Shown piece by piece: positions 19,663 through 31,026 of a stretch of DNA of 64,000 nucleotides. The position numbers were made by a program, and so were the translations under genes. Numbering within the stretch: the first letter of the stretch is position 1; each line of letters starts with the position of its first letter. Source of the DNA: Sphaerulina vaccinii (taxonomy: Eukaryota > Ascomycota > Dothideomycetes > Mycosphaerellales > Mycosphaerellaceae); contig JAKUDP010000004.1 in NCBI GenBank assembly GCA_022570795.1, positions 2,108,001 to 2,172,000 of the forward strand, written 5' to 3'. The notes under the pieces are model-generated. The model did no database searches and was not told the origin of the DNA. It saw only the letters and a list, made by a program, of their open reading frames with translations.

Positions 19663-21266
19663 ATGAACGAGTCGCAAAAAAGGGAGCAAGAGGAGAGGGC
19701 TGGGATGTTCTGGAAACTGCCACGCACTCGACCATTACAATCACGCGAGGTCTTGCCCTGCGGCACCATCAAGGCATCAGACATGGAGCAATGTAATGAT
19801 TCGGCCAACGCGTGCGACGGCAAGCATCGGGCGAACCGCTTTGCGCGCGAACGCGAAGACAGCGCCAAATCAATCACGACTGCCCAACACGAGCATGTGT
19901 CACGCGACGAGTCCGTAGCGCACAACCACTCACCTCGTGCCGCATCACGAACATCTCCATTAGATCTCACAAGAACCACGGAGCGCGCGCATCGACCTAT
20001 CTCAAGGAGGTCAAGGAGGGACCTGACCCTACCGAATGATCCTCCGAACAGGAGACTGCGATCACCACTGGCAGACATCCTCTCACCTCCACCCCATGCC
20101 TTGACGAGGTCAACTACTCGTCGCGCTTCTGGTGTCCTCTCGCTCTCTCCACACCCTCTAGCAAGAGAAGCATCATCTAGACGTGGGTCCGACGTACTCT
20201 ACTCACCTCCCCCACGTCCTTCCATCGAGGAGGTATCAAGACGTGCTTCAGGTGCCCAGCCACCGTCGGCAAATGGGTCAACTACAGGGAGTGTTCCAAA
20301 AGAGACTGTACATCGCGTCAATATGGACCAATGCGCCAGAGCCGTGAACGAAGATCTGAACTCGTACGGTATCTCCAAAGATGGCATATCTCCCAAGGAT
20401 ACATCCCGCACATTCTCACAAGCCACGACGAGCTACGAATGTTCGACAGAGGCTACACTGAGCGTACCGGATGTAGAACAGTATGTGGCCACCACACCTA
20501 CAAACTTATCCAAGAATCAAGCTCACGAGCCAGAAGATCCACCTAAAGATACAACAAGAACGATATCGCCAGAGTCAGCATCTACAGTATCAACATCCAA
20601 GTTCGCGCTAGAGTCCCCATTAGCGTGCAATGATGCGGATGCGCAGAGAGAAAGAGCGTCAGTTGCCTGGGACATGCGTCGGTGTAGTGGACTCATTGAT
20701 TGCCCGTACTCCTCCATCTCACGCGCTCGTATAGCCAAACGACATAGCCAGTATCGAAGGATGATGTTGACAGAGTGTGGCGAGAGTTGCGAGACCAGTG
20801 CCGCGATGAGATCGATATGCCCGTTTTGTGCCAAAGGTCATCCGATCATGGCGCCGCAAATCAGAAGACAGGCATCAAGTCCGAAGGCCATATCAAGGAA
20901 TGGACATCGACTGAACAGCGACGATTACTTCAACATATCGCTTTGCGCAGTGCTCGGTCTCTTCTGCACGGGAGTCTTCCTATACTGTATTCCTGCAGCG
21001 ATCAAGAGGGGAAAGGCGAGAAAGTTGACGGTGTGTACATCACTGTCATCAATGTTGCGAGCGCTGTCACTGACAACGTTTCGTAGTTCTGCGCCGTGAT
21101 GTTGTGTTTTGTGCTTCTGTGCATAGCTGTCATGCTGCAGATAGTCCGGAGAGCGTTCAAGCGATACAAAAGGGCAGTGACGCGTCCGGATCTGGAACGA
21201 CAACCTCTGCTACCAGACAGACGCAAGCCAGGAGAAACAGTCGTAGCATGGCGTCGTTCCGTGTGA
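19663..21266 (+). CDS. Hypothetical protein with long disordered N-terminus and two C-terminal transmembrane helices
   Basis: Exons 19663-21030 and 21087-21266 (56-bp GT-AG intron) give about 515 residues. The first about 420 residues are polar, rich in Ser, Arg, Thr and Pro, with repeated SRRGSDVLYSPPP/RRASGVLSLSPHP-like segments (near residues 140-190) that look like internal repeats and phosphorylation-type RRxS sites. Two hydrophobic helices follow near the C-terminus: FNISLCAVLGLFCTGVFLYC and, after the splice, TFCAVMLCFVLLCIAVMLQI. A short basic tail ends the protein. Splicing is chosen because it provides the second helix in phase. I do not recognise a family. It is convergent with the OYE gene (58 bp between ends). 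Confidence 0.6.
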
Positions 21267-21324
21267 GCAAGAGAAACGACCTGTATGTGATGTATATGCA
21301 CAAATATGAATCCAATGTGTATAT

Positions 21325-22488
21325 CTACAGCCGGCTCTCGTGAGAGTGCTCAGCCAACCACTCCTTGCTAAACTCATAATCGACATATCCTTCTGCTCCA
21401 GGGGCATAGAACGTCGAACGATCCCACTTATTCAACGGCAAACCATGCTTCAAGCGATACGGCAGATCCGGCGTGCTGATAAAGTACCTCCCGAATCCGA
21501 TCGCAATATTATCACCAGTAGCAACTTCATTCACGGCCCATTTAGCCTTCTCAGGCGTAAACCCTCCAGCCAAGATCAAAGGATCCCCAGGCCCCCAAGC
21601 ATCAATGAACCTCTTCAACTCCTTCGTCCCATCATCATGATAAACCCCATCAGCAGCAGACCCCGATTTCCGACTCTCAATAAGATGCAAATACGCCAAA
21701 TCCAACTTCTTCAACTCCTTAATCACATACTCGAACTGCGGGACTGGATCTTCCATTCCCATACCTTGAAATCTTCCCCAAGGGGAGAGACGCATTCCAA
21801 CTTTCTTGCTGTCACCCACAGCTACTATTATGGCTTTGGTCACTTCTAAGCCGAATTTTGCACGTGTTTCTATACTTCCTCCCCAAGCGTCTGTTCGTTG
21901 ATTACTCACATCTTGCCAGAATTGATCGATGAGATAGCCATTCGCGCCGTGGATTTCTACGCCGTCGAATCCTGCGGAGATGGCATTCTTCGCGGCTTGG
22001 GCGTATTCTTGAATGTAGATTTGGATTTCCTCTTCGGTCAATTCATGCGGCGGTGGTGCCTCTTTTCCAAAGTTCGTTTGTGATGCATCAACTGGTATAC
22101 TGCTTGCTGAAGAAACTTTATATGGTCCTCCCTCTTCCTTCTCGAGTACTTCTGCTTGTGCCACTCTCCCGAGAGCCCAGAGTTGTATAAACACCGGAGA
22201 ACCTTGAGAGTGGATTCCAGAGACTATGTTTTTCCAGCCGGAGATTTGAGTCGAGGACCAGATTCCTGGGATCTTCTTGTAACCTCCTGCGCGCGGGGAG
22301 ATGAAGGTTGCTTCTGTGATTATTAGGGTTCCGGGTGTGCTTGCTCGTTGGATGTAGTATTGTTTTGCTAGAGGGTTGGGGTTGTGGTCTTTGTCGGCGC
22401 GGAAACGGGTTAAGGGGGCCATTACTAGGCGGTGTTGGAGGTCTGTGTTGCCTAATTTTAGGGGTCGGAAGAGTTTGTCTAGAGACAT
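21325..22488 (-). CDS. NADH:flavin oxidoreductase, Old Yellow Enzyme family, with SRL C-terminus
   Basis: Intronless frame of 387 residues, the usual OYE length. FMN-dependent enoate reductase that reduces activated C=C bonds with NAD(P)H. Family marks: LFRPLKLGNTDLQHRLVMAPLTR at the N-terminus, the substrate His/Asn and proton-donor Tyr in HGANGYLIDQFWQD, the SNQRTDAWGGSIETRAKF segment, and the C-terminal FMN-phosphate site (ILAGGF...IAIGFGRYFISTPDLP). The last three residues, SRL, fit the peroxisomal PTS1 consensus. Class II fungal OYEs are involved in stress response and, when clustered, in secondary metabolism; no biosynthetic cluster is apparent here. Confidence 0.94.
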   Translation of the reverse strand: MSLDKLFRPLKLGNTDLQHRLVMAPLTRFRADKDHNPNPLAKQYYIQRASTPGTLIITEATFISPRAGGYKKIPGIWSSTQISGWKNIVSGIHSQGSPVFIQLWALGRVAQAEVLEKEEGGPYKVSSASSIPVDASQTNFGKEAPPPHELTEEEIQIYIQEYAQAAKNAISAGFDGVEIHGANGYLIDQFWQDVSNQRTDAWGGSIETRAKFGLEVTKAIIVAVGDSKKVGMRLSPWGRFQGMGMEDPVPQFEYVIKELKKLDLAYLHLIESRKSGSAADGVYHDDGTKELKRFIDAWGPGDPLILAGGFTPEKAKWAVNEVATGDNIAIGFGRYFISTPDLPYRLKHGLPLNKWDRSTFYAPGAEGYVDYEFSKEWLAEHSHESRL

Positions 22489-23936
22489 GGTGAAGAACGG
22501 GTTTCTGCTTCTGTCTTTGAAGGTCTCTTGGTACGGTATCTGTTGTGGTATCTGAGCAGCTGCGCGAGGTGGGTTGGGTGCTTGTTGGCAATGTCGAGGA
22601 CTTGATGCTGTACAAAGGGCTAGGATACACTTATCCTATGGCATAATATGTAGCTACGTGATTAGCATTGCGTGCTGTTCAGATGACAAATTGACCCGAG
22701 GTGAAGTGTTTGGAGATCACTATCCTGACACCAGGCATTGAGGCAGCATTCAGGCAGACATGTTAGTCAGCTGGACAAACCTAAGTTTACGAGCACCTTG
22801 TCCTCGCGGTCAACTACCTTCATCATCACCAACATGCTCACGTCCAGTACCTGATCATCAGGCTACACGCTCCCTGCTGCTGAGATTCTAATCGTAAGAA
22901 GACCGAAAGCCTTTTGCCAAAAAGCCACACCTACCGGGCTGGCAATTGTTCAAGGGCAGATACTACGCACTTCAAGGACATTGTTCAATGGCTAGCAGAC
23001 CCATATATCAAACCACACATACTCACCTAGGCGACATGCCAACTCAGCTCTTCTCATATCAGCCTAGTCGTGGCCTCTCGGACTTCGCCAACATGCCTGA
23101 TGAAGGTCAGCTGCTATTATGCTTTGTCGTTTCGGAACGACGAACGAAGAGCTTGACTTCGGCAGACACAACCTGAACCAGAAACACTGTCTCTTGGAGA
23201 GCACTAACGCGTTTACTCATCTCGATCTCATGCTGTACAACTACAGTTCGGTCAAATTATCGCATTCGGATTGACTGACATATTGACGCCTAGCCACTTA
23301 CAGAGAACGACGCCCAGACATTTGAGGTCAGTGACCATTGGAGCCCCGCAGCAAGGAAAAGCCGGCATCGTACAAAGCCCTGGCCAACGTCATTTCGCTC
23401 TGCCGTCTCACGATGCAACCTCAAAGGATTTCGAGAAAGGTCCAAGCGGCTGGGGTGACAACGTGCAGAGCATGGAAGTGCGCAGGCGACGTGCATGGCC
23501 GAACGCCACGCTTCGAAATGTGTGGCCGATCGTTAGCGATGACTACATGAAGAACTCACCCACTGCATTTCTCAACTTGTATACCGTTCCTTCCAACACC
23601 TTCATTTGAAACACCTCAAGGACTGCTGCCGATTGCCATTTGCTTTTCAATGGAAGTACTGCTTGTTCAATATTGATCTTGGGACTCTGAGTAAGTGGCC
23701 ACTAGCTTCACATAGCTTTCCACAGAGGTACTCGACGAAAAGCTTGGTACACACCTATGAGAGCTTCGCAGCATCAGCATCTGAAAGTCAAAAGGCTATG
23801 CACATGATTCACCACAGTGTCCGGTTCGGCTTCACCGTCGGCTTGGCCGAAGTCGATGCCAGGCTCGTGACTGTCGGGCAGCTAGTTATGATGGCCTGAG
23901 GGAACGCAATGGCAATGCTGACAGCTAATAGGCAGA
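22489..23936. other. Intergenic region between OYE (-) and acid trehalase (+)
   Basis: 1.45 kb between divergent starts. Several short frames are open on both strands but none shows a domain or signal peptide. No repeat, tRNA or transposon feature seen. Confidence 0.4.
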
Positions 23937-26900
23937 ATGCGTTGGCACATCTTGGGCGTATATGCAGCTCTTGTCAGCTATAGCCAAGCGAAGATATACG
24001 ACACGAGGTTCAATGGCACGACTTGGGACGACGATGCTTGGAGCATTACAACGACGAACCTGGACCAGGGACACTATCAATCTCGCATGTCCTTAGGCAA
24101 TGGTTATCTTGGAATCAATGTTGCGGCCGTTGGACCTTTCTTCGATGTAGATGTGCAAGTCAATGGAGATAACATCCAAGGATGGCCACTATTTGATCGC
24201 CGGCAGAGCTTTGCTACTATTGCTGGCTTCTGGGACTCTCAGCCTACCACCAACGGAACAAACTTCGGCTGGCTCAATCAGTATGGGGGCGAAAGTGTCA
24301 TCTCTGGCGTGCCTCATTGGGCAGGACTGCATGTGAAGGTTGGGGACGATCTGCTAGATGCAAGCGTGCCCGCAGCGCAGATCTCGAACTTCAGCTCAAC
24401 TTTGGACACGAAGAATGGAGTTCTGCATTGGAACTACACCTGGACGCCAAGCTCTGGATCAGCAATTGGTATCGAGTACACTCTCCTCGTACACAAGCTA
24501 CATGTGAATCAGGCTGCCGTACAACTTCGACTTACGGCTGCTGAGGATACCAAAGCGACTGTCATCGATCTGCTGCAAGGAGACTGTGCTGTCAGATCCA
24601 CGCCTGTGGAAAAGGGCTCACTTCCAGTGTGGCCAGTCATATGGTCTGCAGTCAGTCCTGATGGCATCAGCAATGTGACTGCCTGGATCTATTCTGCACT
24701 CATTGGTGACAAGTCGTTCAATGCGAGCAGCAGGAAGAACATCACAGAAGGAAGCTTCATCGGTGGCAACAGCTCTTCAATTGCTCAATCTCTGGACGTG
24801 GCATTGACTGGTGGCTCCACTTCTGTGGTCACGAAGTACATCGGAGGTGCTTCAAGTGACGCTTTCTCAGACCCTGCAGCAACCGCTCTGTATGCCGCCT
24901 GGGACGGTGCTAATGACGGCTTCGATAAGCTATACTGCTCGCACGCGAAAGAGTGGAACAGCATAATGACCGAAGACAATGTCGAAGACTTCCGAGATGC
25001 GGATGGCAATCTGCCAGATGACCTGGACGTTCAGGAGCTACAGATCACTGCGATCACCAATCCTTTCCAGCTGCTTCTGAACACAGTCAGCGGCAATGCA
25101 GTGCTCGCAGCAGGCAACAACACCAAGCTTGCCTCTAGAAGCATCTCAGTCTGCGGTCTTGGTGGTTCTTGCTATGCTGGTCTGGTCTTCTGGGATACCG
25201 AAGTCTGGATGCAGCCTGGATTGGTCGTCACTTTCCCAGATGCGGCGAAACAAATCGCAGAGTATCGAGTTGATAGAGGTCCTCAAGCTCACGATAACAT
25301 TCTGATAGCCTACCAGTCGAGTCAGAACGAGACAGGCAAGTTCTCGCCAGATGGTGCAGCATACTCTTGGACTGCTGGACGCTATGGAAACTGCACTGGC
25401 ACTGGACCATGCTTTGACTATCAATATCACCTCAATGGCGACATCGGGCTCGAGTTCTTTAACTACTGGGCGGTCACTGGCGACACAGACTACTTTCGCA
25501 ATGATCTGTTCCCTATCTATGAATCCATTGCACAGCTGTACGCAGACCTGGTCACTTTCAATGAGACTACTGGCCTGTACGAGCTATACAATGCCACAGA
25601 TCCGGATGAGTACGCAAACTTCCAGAAGAATGTAGGATTCACCATGCTTCTGATGCAAAGCCACCTCAACGAGACGAACACAATTCGAGAGAGATTCGGT
25701 CTGGAAGCCAACGCCACCTGGCAAAACATATCCGACCTGATCACGATTCCTGTTAGCGAAGAAGCCAACATCATTCTCGAATACGCTAGTCAGAATGGTA
25801 GCATTACCGTCAAGCAAGCCGACATCGTGCTCATCGACGACTTCCTACAATGGCCAAACCCGTACACGCTTAGTAACCTGGACTACTACGCTGCTGCGCA
25901 ATCACCAGATGGCCCAGCAATGACCTATGGTGTATTCAGCGTCGTAGCCAACCGCGAATCCCCTTCCGGCTGCTCATCATACACATACGATCTATACGGC
26001 TCACAACCCTACACCAGAGGCCCATGGTACCAGTTCAGCGAACAGCTCATCGACGACTGGTCACTCAACGGCGGAACCCATCCAGCTTTCCCTTTCCTCA
26101 CCGGCGTAGGCGGTGCCCACCGCGTCGCAATATTCGGCTATCTCGGTCTCCGTCTCATGCTCGACAAACTAAACATCGACCCCTCTCTCCCGCCTCAAAT
26201 CCCCCAATTATCCTTCCGAACAATCTACTGGCAAGGCTGGCCAGTCAAAGCTGTAGCGAACCAAACTCATACAGTCCTTACTCGAAGTGGTGAACCTCTG
26301 GTAACTGCGAATAGCACTTTCGCCGACTCTCCAATTCTCGTTACGATATCTATCGAAGGGACTGAAGTTCACTTATTACATCCTAATAGCTCGATAACGA
26401 TCACGAATCGCCAAATCGGACAAGTTAAGACTGTACCGGGAAATTTGGCGCAATGTCGTCCTGTAACGAGCAATGCCACTTATGAACCTGGACAATTCCC
26501 TCTCAGCGCTATCGATGGTGCTGTCAGTACGAAATGGCAACCTTCTTATGCCAACGAATCCGCTTCGATCACTGTCTCCCTCTCCGAGCCCTTTATGCCT
26601 ATCACGGAGATCAAGTTCGATTGGGCTCAAGCTCCTCCAACATCTTATCGCGTCACCTTCCACAATTTATCCGACACATCGATGGTCCCTCCTGTATTGG
26701 TTACGGAGAGTGACGTTGTAGCGATCAGCAATCCCTACAACCCTGGAACCGCGGACGTTATTAGACCTTATGCGAGTAATACTACGAATGTTACATTGAG
26801 TAGGCCGGTGTGGAGCGCGAGGTTTGCGACTTTGGAGATTCTGGGAAGTCATGCTAATGATGGGAGTGGGAATGAGAGAAATGGGAGTGGAGCTAGTGTT

Positions 26901-26957
26901 GCTGAGTTTGCGATTGTTGCGGAGGATGGGAGTAATCTTGCGGAGATGGGAAGGTGA
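23937..26957 (+). CDS. Acid trehalase, glycoside hydrolase family 65, secreted
   Basis: Intronless frame of 1006 residues. Hydrolyses extracellular or vacuolar trehalose to two glucoses. Residues 1 to about 18 are a signal peptide. The N-terminal GH65 beta-sandwich contains RMSLGNGYLGINVAAVGPFFDVD and the SWTAGRYGNCTG-CFDYQYHLNGDIGLEFFNYW catalytic-region segment lies near residue 500. Conserved YDLYGSQPYTRGPWYQFSEQ and FPFLTGVGGAHRVAIFGYLGLR follow. Residues about 840-960 (PGQFPLSAIDGAVSTKWQP and onward) look like an F5/8-type (discoidin) carbohydrate-binding module, as in other fungal acid trehalases. N-x-S/T sequons are numerous, consistent with heavy glycosylation. Homologous to Aspergillus treA/yeast ATH1. 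Confidence 0.93.
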   Translation: MRWHILGVYAALVSYSQAKIYDTRFNGTTWDDDAWSITTTNLDQGHYQSRMSLGNGYLGINVAAVGPFFDVDVQVNGDNIQGWPLFDRRQSFATIAGFWDSQPTTNGTNFGWLNQYGGESVISGVPHWAGLHVKVGDDLLDASVPAAQISNFSSTLDTKNGVLHWNYTWTPSSGSAIGIEYTLLVHKLHVNQAAVQLRLTAAEDTKATVIDLLQGDCAVRSTPVEKGSLPVWPVIWSAVSPDGISNVTAWIYSALIGDKSFNASSRKNITEGSFIGGNSSSIAQSLDVALTGGSTSVVTKYIGGASSDAFSDPAATALYAAWDGANDGFDKLYCSHAKEWNSIMTEDNVEDFRDADGNLPDDLDVQELQITAITNPFQLLLNTVSGNAVLAAGNNTKLASRSISVCGLGGSCYAGLVFWDTEVWMQPGLVVTFPDAAKQIAEYRVDRGPQAHDNILIAYQSSQNETGKFSPDGAAYSWTAGRYGNCTGTGPCFDYQYHLNGDIGLEFFNYWAVTGDTDYFRNDLFPIYESIAQLYADLVTFNETTGLYELYNATDPDEYANFQKNVGFTMLLMQSHLNETNTIRERFGLEANATWQNISDLITIPVSEEANIILEYASQNGSITVKQADIVLIDDFLQWPNPYTLSNLDYYAAAQSPDGPAMTYGVFSVVANRESPSGCSSYTYDLYGSQPYTRGPWYQFSEQLIDDWSLNGGTHPAFPFLTGVGGAHRVAIFGYLGLRLMLDKLNIDPSLPPQIPQLSFRTIYWQGWPVKAVANQTHTVLTRSGEPLVTANSTFADSPILVTISIEGTEVHLLHPNSSITITNRQIGQVKTVPGNLAQCRPVTSNATYEPGQFPLSAIDGAVSTKWQPSYANESASITVSLSEPFMPITEIKFDWAQAPPTSYRVTFHNLSDTSMVPPVLVTESDVVAISNPYNPGTADVIRPYASNTTNVTLSRPVWSARFATLEILGSHANDGSGNERNGSGASVAEFAIVAEDGSNLAEMGR

Positions 26958-27608
26958 CAGATGGAGTTATGATATGATCATGAAGTGAAGTGAAGATATT
27001 TGTGTAAATGTAAATGTGATGAGCTATGAGTACGCAAAAATTCTTCCATCGACCATAAGAACAAGATATATAATTACCTCAAGTTCTATTTTTCCAATTA
27101 TTGCACGTAATGGAATCCGCCCAGCTTCTTTTGTTGTCAACTTCACATTTCACAGAGCGTCTATAAGCCAAGCCGTCAAAGTCTCGAAGACATATCCGAA
27201 GCCAGGTCTCGAGGTTCATCTCAAGTCCTATTTCATGTGAATTCTCTCAATCTTGTCTTTTCCCGGAAGCGTACATACTCAATTCCAATTCCTGATTACT
27301 CAACGATCGTCTGGGAGCCAGTAAGTCTTTGGCTGATGCTAATGCTTGATCAGAATTAAGAGACGCTCTGTTCGATCGACATAGGAGTCTATGTCGATGT
27401 TGAGGTTGAGATTTTTCAAGGCTCGGGTCGATTGTTTTTGCACTTCTTCATCAGCCTGAGGATATTGAGATTATTTGCATTTCGTTTTGCTCTTGTGATA
27501 CTTGCTTCTGTATTCATAACAGAGATCGTATCGAAGTATAGATGGGAAATCCAGATATCTACTATCAACGCCGGAACTCTCACGCTCATAAGCCATATCT
27601 CCATTATC
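26958..27608. other. Convergent intergenic region, acid trehalase / phosphofructokinase
   Basis: 651 bp, visibly more AT-rich than the flanking genes, between two convergent stop codons. It presumably holds both 3' UTRs and polyadenylation signals. No gene-like frame beyond about 70 codons. Confidence 0.45.
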
Positions 27609-29999
27609 TCATGATTTCGCCGTACCGTTCAACGCTGGACTGGGCATCGAACTGGCAGGTGCGGTACCCACTGGAGTACGCGACTTCTTGATCAGCGACC
27701 GTCCAGACAGCGTATCAACGACGTCAACCAAGCCCATCCAGAACTCATCCTTAGGTCTTCGGTCCTTCCAGTCAGTCTCTTCACGCTCAATCTTCTCCAT
27801 AGCACTGAACTTTACCCTCGCGCCTCTGATTCCGATAACAGCCGCAGACATCGGGTCATCCGCAATCTCCTGCTTTGACTTGCCGGCAAATGCTTCAAGG
27901 TATTGTAAAGACTTGACGCCAAATCGTACAGCTCGCACGCGATCCATCGGCGATGGGATGTCTCCTTGTTGGAAGTGACCAGGCACAGCATATCTCGAGT
28001 CGAATTTGCCATTGGACTCTTCCTTAATGACGTCTGCAATGAACTCGGTCGTATACACTTTACTGGCTTTCTCATTGCGGAGAATGATTTTGCCAGATCT
28101 GGTGTGGCCTTTATCCTTGGCGAATTGTTCCTTGAGGAACTTGATATCTTCCACGAGCATGTTTAGGTTGATGCCTTCTTCGGGGGTGTATACTGCGACC
28201 GCACCAATGGAGAGACCTGCCAGCGTCGCGATGTAGCCCGAAGCACCACCTTGTGTTTCCACTACGAAGACTCTGCGTCGAGAGGCTGAAGCAGACTGCT
28301 TGATAGCGTCACAGTAGCCAATGAGGGCATTCAGACAGGTGTCAGATCCGATCGAGAACTCGGTACCGGGAACGTTGTTGGAGACAGTCGCCGGGATGAG
28401 TGTCATGGGGATCTTGAAGGCATCGTAGTCGGCGCGAGCTTTTCTTAGCTCAGATACAGCCGTGAAGGCCTCAAATCCACCAACGACGAAGAGAGCGTCA
28501 ATCTTGTACTTCTCAAAGCAGAAAGCTGCAGTCTTGAAGTCTTCAGAAGGTAAGGCGCGATTCGTTCCAATCTCTGAGCCACCTTTGCTGCCCCAGTTCT
28601 CTGCCTCGAGCCAGTTGAGTTCACGCACTGATCCTAGTGGCTCATCGTCGTGATGCCGGCACAATCCTGGAAATCCGTTGTGTAAAGCTACTGGGGTGTG
28701 GCCTCTCGACAGGCAGTATGCTACTGCAGCGCGAGTCGCGGCGTTCATACCACCTGCGGGCGCGCCAACATGTATGATACCCACTCGCATGCGCTTCTCT
28801 GCTGGCAGGAGTGTCTCCGTGTTGTCTGTCTGGGTCGTGATGCTGAAGGCTTGCTGGAACTCTGCGAACTCTGCGTCTCTGCCCTTCATTGCAGCGTCGA
28901 AGTCCTTCCTGGCAATGTCCTCGGCGACTTTCTTTGTCAGCCGGATAGCTTCAATCATGTCCTTTCGCACAATCTTGTTCTCGACAATGCAGATGACAGG
29001 AGATGGTGTTTCCGGCGTAGCTTCAAGCACAGCCTTGACGGCCTCCACACCTTGCAGCGTAGCCAGCATGCGATCGTAAGCGCAAGGTGGACCTCCACGC
29101 TGTACGTGTCCCAGTGTTGTCACTCTCGTATCGAGTCCAACATTGTTCGTCAGCAGGTCCTTGACCATGACTGGTGAGATGGGCTTGAGATTCCTGTCGT
29201 GAGCACCCTCAGCCACGATCACAATCGTCTTCCTCTTGCCCATGGTGCGATGCTTCTTGATGATGGCACACATCTCAGCTTCCCAGTCCTCTGAAGGTGG
29301 ATTCTCTGGGCAGAAGACAAAGTCTGCTCCACAAGCCACACCAGCCATAAGCGCCAGCCAGCCACAATGCCGTCCCATGACCTCGATCACGAAAGCACGC
29401 TGGTGTGAGAGAGCAGTTGCGTCGATGTAGTCGATCGATTGGCAGATTCGTTCCAGTGAACTGTAGCAGCCGATCGTCGCGTCTGTACTGCTCAGATCGT
29501 TATCGATAGAGCCAACGAGTCCAACAATGTTCAAGTGTCTGTATGGCTTCACGTCTTCCTCCTTCCGCTTCCCTGTTGACACCAGCTCATCCATAAGGCT
29601 CGGCCACTCTCCTCTGAACTTGTCGGCTCCAGTCAACGAGCCATCTCCACCACATATGATGAGAGCGTCGATGCCCTTCTCGATCATGTTGTTTGCCGCT
29701 GTCAGCCGTCCTGCTCGTTCCATGAATGCTTTGCATCGTGCAGTGCCGATCAGTGTGCCACCTTCTGAGATCCATCCTCTCACGTCTTCCCACTTCATTT
29801 CTTTGATCATGTCTCCGCCGTCCACCAGACCTTGGTAGCCTTCGTAAATCGCGTATGCTGTGCATCCTGCTGATAGAGATTGTCGGACTACAGCTCGGAC
29901 AACTGCACTCATACCAGGCGAGTCACCTCCCGAGGTCATCACCGCTATGCGCTTCTTTCCCCATGGCATCGAAGGTGGGCTCAGACTGATCTGTGCCAT
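27609..29999 (-). CDS. pfkA: ATP-dependent 6-phosphofructokinase
   Basis: Intronless frame of 796 residues, the size of eukaryotic duplicated phosphofructokinases. Catalyses the committed glycolytic step in the cytosol. The N-terminal catalytic half shows the ATP site (MTSGGDSPGMSAVVRA, CGGDGSLTGAD), the fructose-6-phosphate/catalytic segment GSIDNDLSSTDATIGCYSSL, EVMGRHCGWLALMAGVA, and EGAHDRNLKPISPVMV. The C-terminal half is the regulatory duplicate (MRVGIIHVGAPAGGMNAATRA, GGFEAFTAVSEL, FVVETQGGASGYIATLAGL), which has lost catalytic residues in this family. Met1 is the natural start. The region upstream is pyrimidine/purine-asymmetric, typical of highly expressed fungal genes. Confidence 0.96.
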   Translation of the reverse strand: MAQISLSPPSMPWGKKRIAVMTSGGDSPGMSAVVRAVVRQSLSAGCTAYAIYEGYQGLVDGGDMIKEMKWEDVRGWISEGGTLIGTARCKAFMERAGRLTAANNMIEKGIDALIICGGDGSLTGADKFRGEWPSLMDELVSTGKRKEEDVKPYRHLNIVGLVGSIDNDLSSTDATIGCYSSLERICQSIDYIDATALSHQRAFVIEVMGRHCGWLALMAGVACGADFVFCPENPPSEDWEAEMCAIIKKHRTMGKRKTIVIVAEGAHDRNLKPISPVMVKDLLTNNVGLDTRVTTLGHVQRGGPPCAYDRMLATLQGVEAVKAVLEATPETPSPVICIVENKIVRKDMIEAIRLTKKVAEDIARKDFDAAMKGRDAEFAEFQQAFSITTQTDNTETLLPAEKRMRVGIIHVGAPAGGMNAATRAAVAYCLSRGHTPVALHNGFPGLCRHHDDEPLGSVRELNWLEAENWGSKGGSEIGTNRALPSEDFKTAAFCFEKYKIDALFVVGGFEAFTAVSELRKARADYDAFKIPMTLIPATVSNNVPGTEFSIGSDTCLNALIGYCDAIKQSASASRRRVFVVETQGGASGYIATLAGLSIGAVAVYTPEEGINLNMLVEDIKFLKEQFAKDKGHTRSGKIILRNEKASKVYTTEFIADVIKEESNGKFDSRYAVPGHFQQGDIPSPMDRVRAVRFGVKSLQYLEAFAGKSKQEIADDPMSAAVIGIRGARVKFSAMEKIEREETDWKDRRPKDEFWMGLVDVVDTLSGRSLIKKSRTPVGTAPASSMPSPALNGTAKS

Positions 30000-31026
30000 G
30001 AGTAGCTGTGCTGGTCGGTGACGCTACTGTAGGTTGTGTGCGTGTCAGAGGTGAGCTTTAGCCAGAGTTGTAGGTGTAGGTATGGCTGTTCGTGAGGTAG
30101 GAGTAAGGTAGAAGATCTCTCTTCTCTCCTTCTCGTTTTCTTTCTTTAGCAGAGACGCGCCTGCCCCACGCTGTGAAGTCAGAGTGGGCTATCGGTCCGT
30201 TCGATAATCGGTCACTCGTCGGGATATTGATAATCAGGTAATACACTGACGATGTTTCGTTGCTTCTTGGATTCTGTGTACGACTTCACATGAAGCTATA
30301 TGAGTCGTCAAGAAAAGAGGTTGGTGTACGATAAGAAGTAATAAGCAACTTTATCTGACCATAACAAGCTCGAGAGACTCACGTCCGGCTTCCGAACCTG
30401 CATCGCTTGCACATGATGGACGGGACAGGGGAAGCTCCGTGAAACTTTCCAAAGGCTATGACGTCGGCCTTTAACTGTTCAAGTGAATATCTTGACCTCA
30501 CCTTCTCAACAACATCCCAGACGGAAGTGATCAAGGCAGCCGTCATGCCCTATGGGCTGGAGTTGTCACGACACGATGCTCACAGCCAAGAAGTCGATGC
30601 TACACCGCCAAGCGCCAGCTCATATCAGCTGGTCCGCCATCTCCGCTTCTCCCACGTGGAGGAAGCCACGAAAGCTCTCTATCGCATTAATCAAGTATAA
30701 CGGCAACGCTGAAGCGCCATCATCGGAGAGATCTATGTTGTGCTGACACCACACGATCAACTCCTTCACTGAGATGATAATCTTGCAAGGGTGTCGAACG
30801 CGATGCCATTGCCAAAGGCAATACACTTCATAAGTATAACTGGCTTCATGGAACGCGTGCTAACTCAAAATGCAACACTCGTGGCCTGACTATCCAGAAA
30901 GTCTGATTGAGCCAAAGTGCTTGATCGCTTACTACCGCGAGGAGTTTTTCTTCTCAGATCACTTGAGAATCAGAATACTCTCGGCTTTCACCAAGTTCAT
31001 CACCAGGAAATACAACAGCAATCAAG
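30000..31026. other. Divergent promoter region, pfkA (-) / F-box gene (+)
   Basis: About 1 kb. A strong pyrimidine tract on the plus strand at about 30116-30150 (a purine tract on the pfkA coding strand) lies 115-150 bp upstream of the pfkA ATG and is a plausible promoter element. No gene recognised in the rest. Confidence 0.45.
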
